Part shown: positions 61,301 through 64,000 of the stretch, in pieces
Layout: the number at the start of each line of letters is the position of its first letter
How positions within the stretch are numbered: position 1 is the stretch's first letter
Assembly: GCA_964035545.1 (NCBI GenBank)
Contig: OZ037766.1
Location: 3,945,722-4,009,721, forward strand
Length of the DNA stretch: 64,000 nucleotides
From: Bugula neritina
Lineage: Eukaryota; Bryozoa; Gymnolaemata; Cheilostomatida; Bugulidae
Reading direction: 5' to 3'
Notes under the pieces: model-generated
What the model was told of the DNA's origin: nothing
Seen by the model: only the letters and a program-made list of their open reading frames with translations
Databases searched by the model: none
Program-made: the position numbers and the translations under genes

Positions 61301-62921
61301 TATAAATCAGTTGTAAGTATATAATTTACATTAGGAGCACTTTTCATAAAATCCTACATTTATGCTCAATTCAATTTACAGCTCCAAGAAATTATTCAAC
61401 ATCCAATAAGCATAAATATTCAGTGTTGGTAATTTTTTTAATAAATTTAGCTGAATTTTGTTAGTAAAGTTAGCTGCTTGTTATTTCAAGTATGGATGAA
61501 AATGCTGAATTAAATTCTTGCTGGGTTTGAGCTAGCAGTGTGAGCAGTAAAAAGAGGGCTGTGACATAACATAGGTTGAATATTTATTTCAAACTCTAGT
61601 TACCTCTACAATAAAAGAGTTACTTTTCTACCACCTGGTACTACTGAAATCCATTATTTAACACACCAATATTACTTCTATTTTTATTAAGATTTTATTA
61701 AAGCTTTTCTGACAGCATGTGATTTAGTACAAATCAGCTTATATTTTATATTAAAAAAAGATTCAATTTTAAAAATAATTATAATTTTTTTTTCAGAAAT
61801 AATAATACACCAAACTAGTGCCTGTTGCTAGGCTAAAAAAATAAAAATTTAGTTTCTTTAAACTCAAACTTTCTCAGGCATTTTGTTATGGCTCAGGACT
61901 GAACTAATAATACCCTGCATGAGACATAAATTTTAAAAATATAAAAAATTGCTTTGCCAAGCAATGAATTAGTTATTAGAACAAATGGACACCATCAATT
62001 TAATGGCAGCGTTGAGGCATGGTTGCTGGTGTATACTCCAAAGCTTCATCTGTACAGTTGTAACGGCAAACTGATGTGCGAGTACATTAGTTTCTTATTG
62101 AGGCATTATTGCTAGACACATTATTCATAGCTCACACCTGTTTCACCTTTCGTTTAGCTGTTATAATATTCATTAAATTCATAAAAAGTAATTTATTATT
62201 TTATACATTTTATTTAAATAATTTTATTAGCCTGTTGGTAGGTGGTATGTTGAAACTGCTACTTTACAAGAATTAATTGATTCTCTCACAGTTTCGTGTT
62301 TATGATGAATTAATACAAACAGCCAATCTCCACTCGCATGTTGGTAAATTTATTCAAACAAAATTATGATTTGGTTTCCGGCACAATTTCAACAATTATA
62401 CATTCCGTTGTTTCCAAAGAATCTTCATCTAGTTGAAAGGGTCTTAACTTTTTTGAATTCTGTCTCTGAATGTTTTACTCAAATTTCTTTTAGTTCATTC
62501 AGCTGTAGGAGTAGTTAGTAATGCAATACAATACAGTGCTATGTAATGCAATACAATACAATGCTATGTAAAATACATTCCAGTACAATACAGTGCATTG
62601 CTATATAATATAGTAGGCCTACAGTACAATACAGTGCAATACCACGCAATACGGAAATGTCTTATTATTTGCATTGCCAGCTGTCAAAAGTACAAATGAA
62701 CTTGACTACTAACTCTTGCTGATGTTGAAGATATACAAGTTGTTTATGCAGACACTATTTTATCCTGCAGGTGATGAAGGTAGTCGGGGCATCCCAGGAG
62801 TGTGTGATATCATTTGGTGCTAGCTTTAGTATGCATGCCGACTCTCACATCGTGTGCATACAGAATAGCGATGGCAGCTACTCATCTCGTACTATGAATA
62901 TTCGAGACCAGCAAAGGACAG
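51148..62921 (+). CDS. ZFYVE9: SARA / ZFYVE9-ZFYVE16 family endosomal Smad anchor, 3' end missing
   Basis: Early-endosome scaffold that presents Smads to TGF-beta-type receptors. Fourteen coding exons, all in phase: 51148-51325, 51460-53379, 54131-54535, 54649-54762, 55876-56003, 56665-56764, 57109-57258, 57907-58035, 58391-58552, 58817-58888, 59435-59599, 60083-60331, 60869-61056, 62771-62921 (1370 aa so far). Exon 2 is a Ser-rich disordered 640-aa block. Exon 3 has an 18-aa repeat and exon 4 a PPPPY (WW-binding) motif. The FYVE domain (about 884-942) has [14 protein letters not shown] and RVC, the PI3P-binding signature. The following VIFSDGI region corresponds to the vertebrate VWFADGI stretch of the Smad-binding domain. 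The C-terminal domain matches the family ([38 protein letters not shown]). The last exons should lie beyond the window. Whether it is closer to ZFYVE9 or ZFYVE16 is not settled. Confidence 0.93.
53740..54060. repeat. Palindromic TACTAGTAGTACTACTAGTA array in SARA intron 2
   Basis: Repeated self-complementary words (ACTAGTAGTACTACTAGT and ACTACAATATAGTACCT) build nested inverted repeats. The longest perfect palindrome is 53794-53845 (26-bp arms, no spacer). Confidence 0.9.
54235..54490 (+). repeat. 54-bp coding minisatellite in SARA exon 3
   Basis: Four full copies and one partial copy of a 54-bp unit encode [18 protein letters not shown]. The unit is a multiple of 3, so copy number can change without breaking the frame. 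Copies 2-4 are almost identical at the DNA level, pointing to recent homogenisation. The minus strand stays open as a Cys/Gly-rich shadow. Confidence 0.95.
55277..55436. repeat. (AGT)n microsatellite in SARA intron 4
   Basis: About 50 AGT triplets with a few AAT, AGC and ACT changes. Apparent poly-Ser, poly-Val and poly-Thr frames are artefacts. It sits in the intron before the FYVE exon. Confidence 0.95.
57252..57474 (+). repeat. 25-bp minisatellite that copies the SARA exon 7 splice donor
   Basis: Nine units of ACTAACAGTGAGTAGATR plus TACTGTG. The first unit straddles the exon-intron border (AACA/GTGAGT at 57258/57259), so each later unit repeats the last exon bases and the 5' splice site. 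Seven of nine units keep GTGAGT. One has GTGATT and one GTGGGT. Confidence 0.95.
57596..57671. repeat. 37-bp tandem duplication in SARA intron 7
   Basis: Two essentially identical copies starting CTCACAGTGTTTATATTTAT. Confidence 0.9.
58646..58783. repeat. 11-bp repeat TAACTACACAG in SARA intron 9
   Basis: About 12 copies with TAC/TGC and CAG/CAA variants, ending shortly before the acceptor of the 72-nt exon 10. Confidence 0.9.
62518..62660. repeat. Degenerate CAATACAATACAGTGC repeat in SARA intron 13
   Basis: Imperfect short repeats like those at 18965-19050, about 110 bp before exon 14. Confidence 0.7.
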
Positions 62922-64000
62922 GTAACTCCTATGATATGCTATGTTGTGAGAAAATTCATCTAAAATTATCAATCAAATTAAAAAGTGATATTTTCATGTA
63001 AACCGTTTTCTTTAGTAATTTCACTCCTAGAACATAATATGCCGGTAGTTATGGCTGCTTTATTTCTTTTATTGGATTTATATCTTTCGGCTTGGGTTGT
63101 GGGAGGGGGTTTGGGGTGATGGGAGGGGGTTTGGGGTGATGGGAGGGGGTTTGGGGTGATAGGAGGGGGGTTAAACATAGTTATTCTGAAAACTGTAAGC
63201 AAGCTCTTAACATTAAGTACGTCCCAATCAGTACATATCTTCGTACCCCTCATAGCTTGGATATGGGTACTGCAGGCAACTTGTTACTGTGCTCTGAACC
63301 CCGACAGGTAAATTCTGTACAGCATGAGTTGGCAGAGAATATCTGATACTTCAGACTGTGTAGTTAACTCTGTCTCAGTATTGAAGAATGTACAGATATT
63401 TTAATGAAGCAACTTGGTTAATTAGCTCATGGTATTTCATAACACATTATTAACTGAGCCCAACACATTTATAGGTCATTAGCAAAATCAATTATAGTAA
63501 AAAAGATTAACTGGTGTTTAAGATTAGCTTTACACCAAGACATCTCATGTTTTAGGTCAGAGGCGCCTGGCGTTGTTACTCATCAATTTAACAGCATTTC
63601 AGTTTTTTATAATAATAATTTCAATTAGTTGATGAGTGCAAATGAAAAGATGAATTTTAATTTTCATTGTGTGCTATTTCTCCATGACAACTGGGGATTA
63701 CAGAATAGCAATGCTGTAAAGAGGTGATGATGATGGGGTATTAATACTGACATTAAATATTAATCAATGCAATTGTCACACAAAAAGTGTAAATTAATTA
63801 TTAAGTGTGATAAAGATGTACATCAGGCGAGGAAACATCAATTTATTAATAACCACAATGGATTATTCTGATATAAGTGGGCATACATTGTGCAAAACAC
63901 TGTTCAGATTGTCTTTCTGTAATTTATATTAAAATATATTCAGTGAAATATTGTTGCTCAATTTGATATCACCTGATCGCAGCCAGGTGGTTGGCACGTG
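62922..64000. other. SARA intron 14, runs off the window
   Basis: The exon 14 donor GTAACT is at 62922. I find no exon matching the next conserved SARA block before the end of the window. Confidence 0.6.
63101..63172 (+). repeat. G-rich 20-bp minisatellite, potential G-quadruplex
   Basis: Three and a half units of GGGAGGGGGTTTGGGGTGAT. Each unit holds three G-runs of 3-5, so the array can supply several quadruplex sets on the sense (transcribed RNA) strand. Confidence 0.85.

Overview
The window is animal nuclear DNA: AT-rich, with GT-AG introns, long non-coding stretches and many tandem repeats. Gene content (insulin receptor substrate, SARA/ZFYVE9, TM2D2, RBR ubiquitin ligase, U2 snRNA) identifies an invertebrate metazoan. 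Compact genes favour an early-branching lineage such as a sponge, but nothing here proves the taxon. All exon models below were joined by eye from splice sites and reading phase, and no search was run.

Layout. (1) 1.4-9.6 kb, minus: a complete 12-exon insulin-receptor-substrate gene, 701 aa, with PH and PTB domains and seven YxxM motifs. (2) 9.7-17 kb: non-coding, with minisatellites. (3) 18.1-22.3 kb, plus: a 12-exon RING-IBR-RING ligase, 896 aa, with an Ariadne-like C-terminus and an unrecognised ~500-aa N-terminus. (4) 23.4 and 44.6 kb, minus: two U2 snRNA genes that share downstream flanks and two equally spaced upstream promoter elements. (5) 29.7-42.3 kb: an accessory block of parasitic DNA. 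It holds a broken viral-type envelope glycoprotein gene with an oppositely oriented membrane-anchor ORF beside it, an unrecognised decayed multi-ORF cassette with an 88-bp direct repeat, a damaged non-LTR retrotransposon with a TAATG ORF1/ORF2 overlap plus mosaic fragments, a zinc-finger relic and a solo LTR. (6) 46.5-48.6 kb, minus: a complete 5-exon TM2D2 gene. (7) 51.1-62.9 kb, plus: 14 coding exons of SARA, with the FYVE domain, the putative Smad-binding region and part of the C-terminal domain. The gene runs off the right edge.

The host genes are not an operon. IRS (insulin/PI3K signalling), SARA (endosomal Smad anchor) and TM2D2 (membrane protein related to Notch-pathway factors in flies) are separate signalling genes. 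TM2D2 and SARA are divergent, about 2.5 kb apart. The most notable structures are a 25-bp minisatellite that multiplies a functional SARA splice donor, a 52-bp perfect palindrome in a SARA intron, the paired U2 promoter elements, and the unidentified minus-strand cassette at 32.8-35.8 kb.
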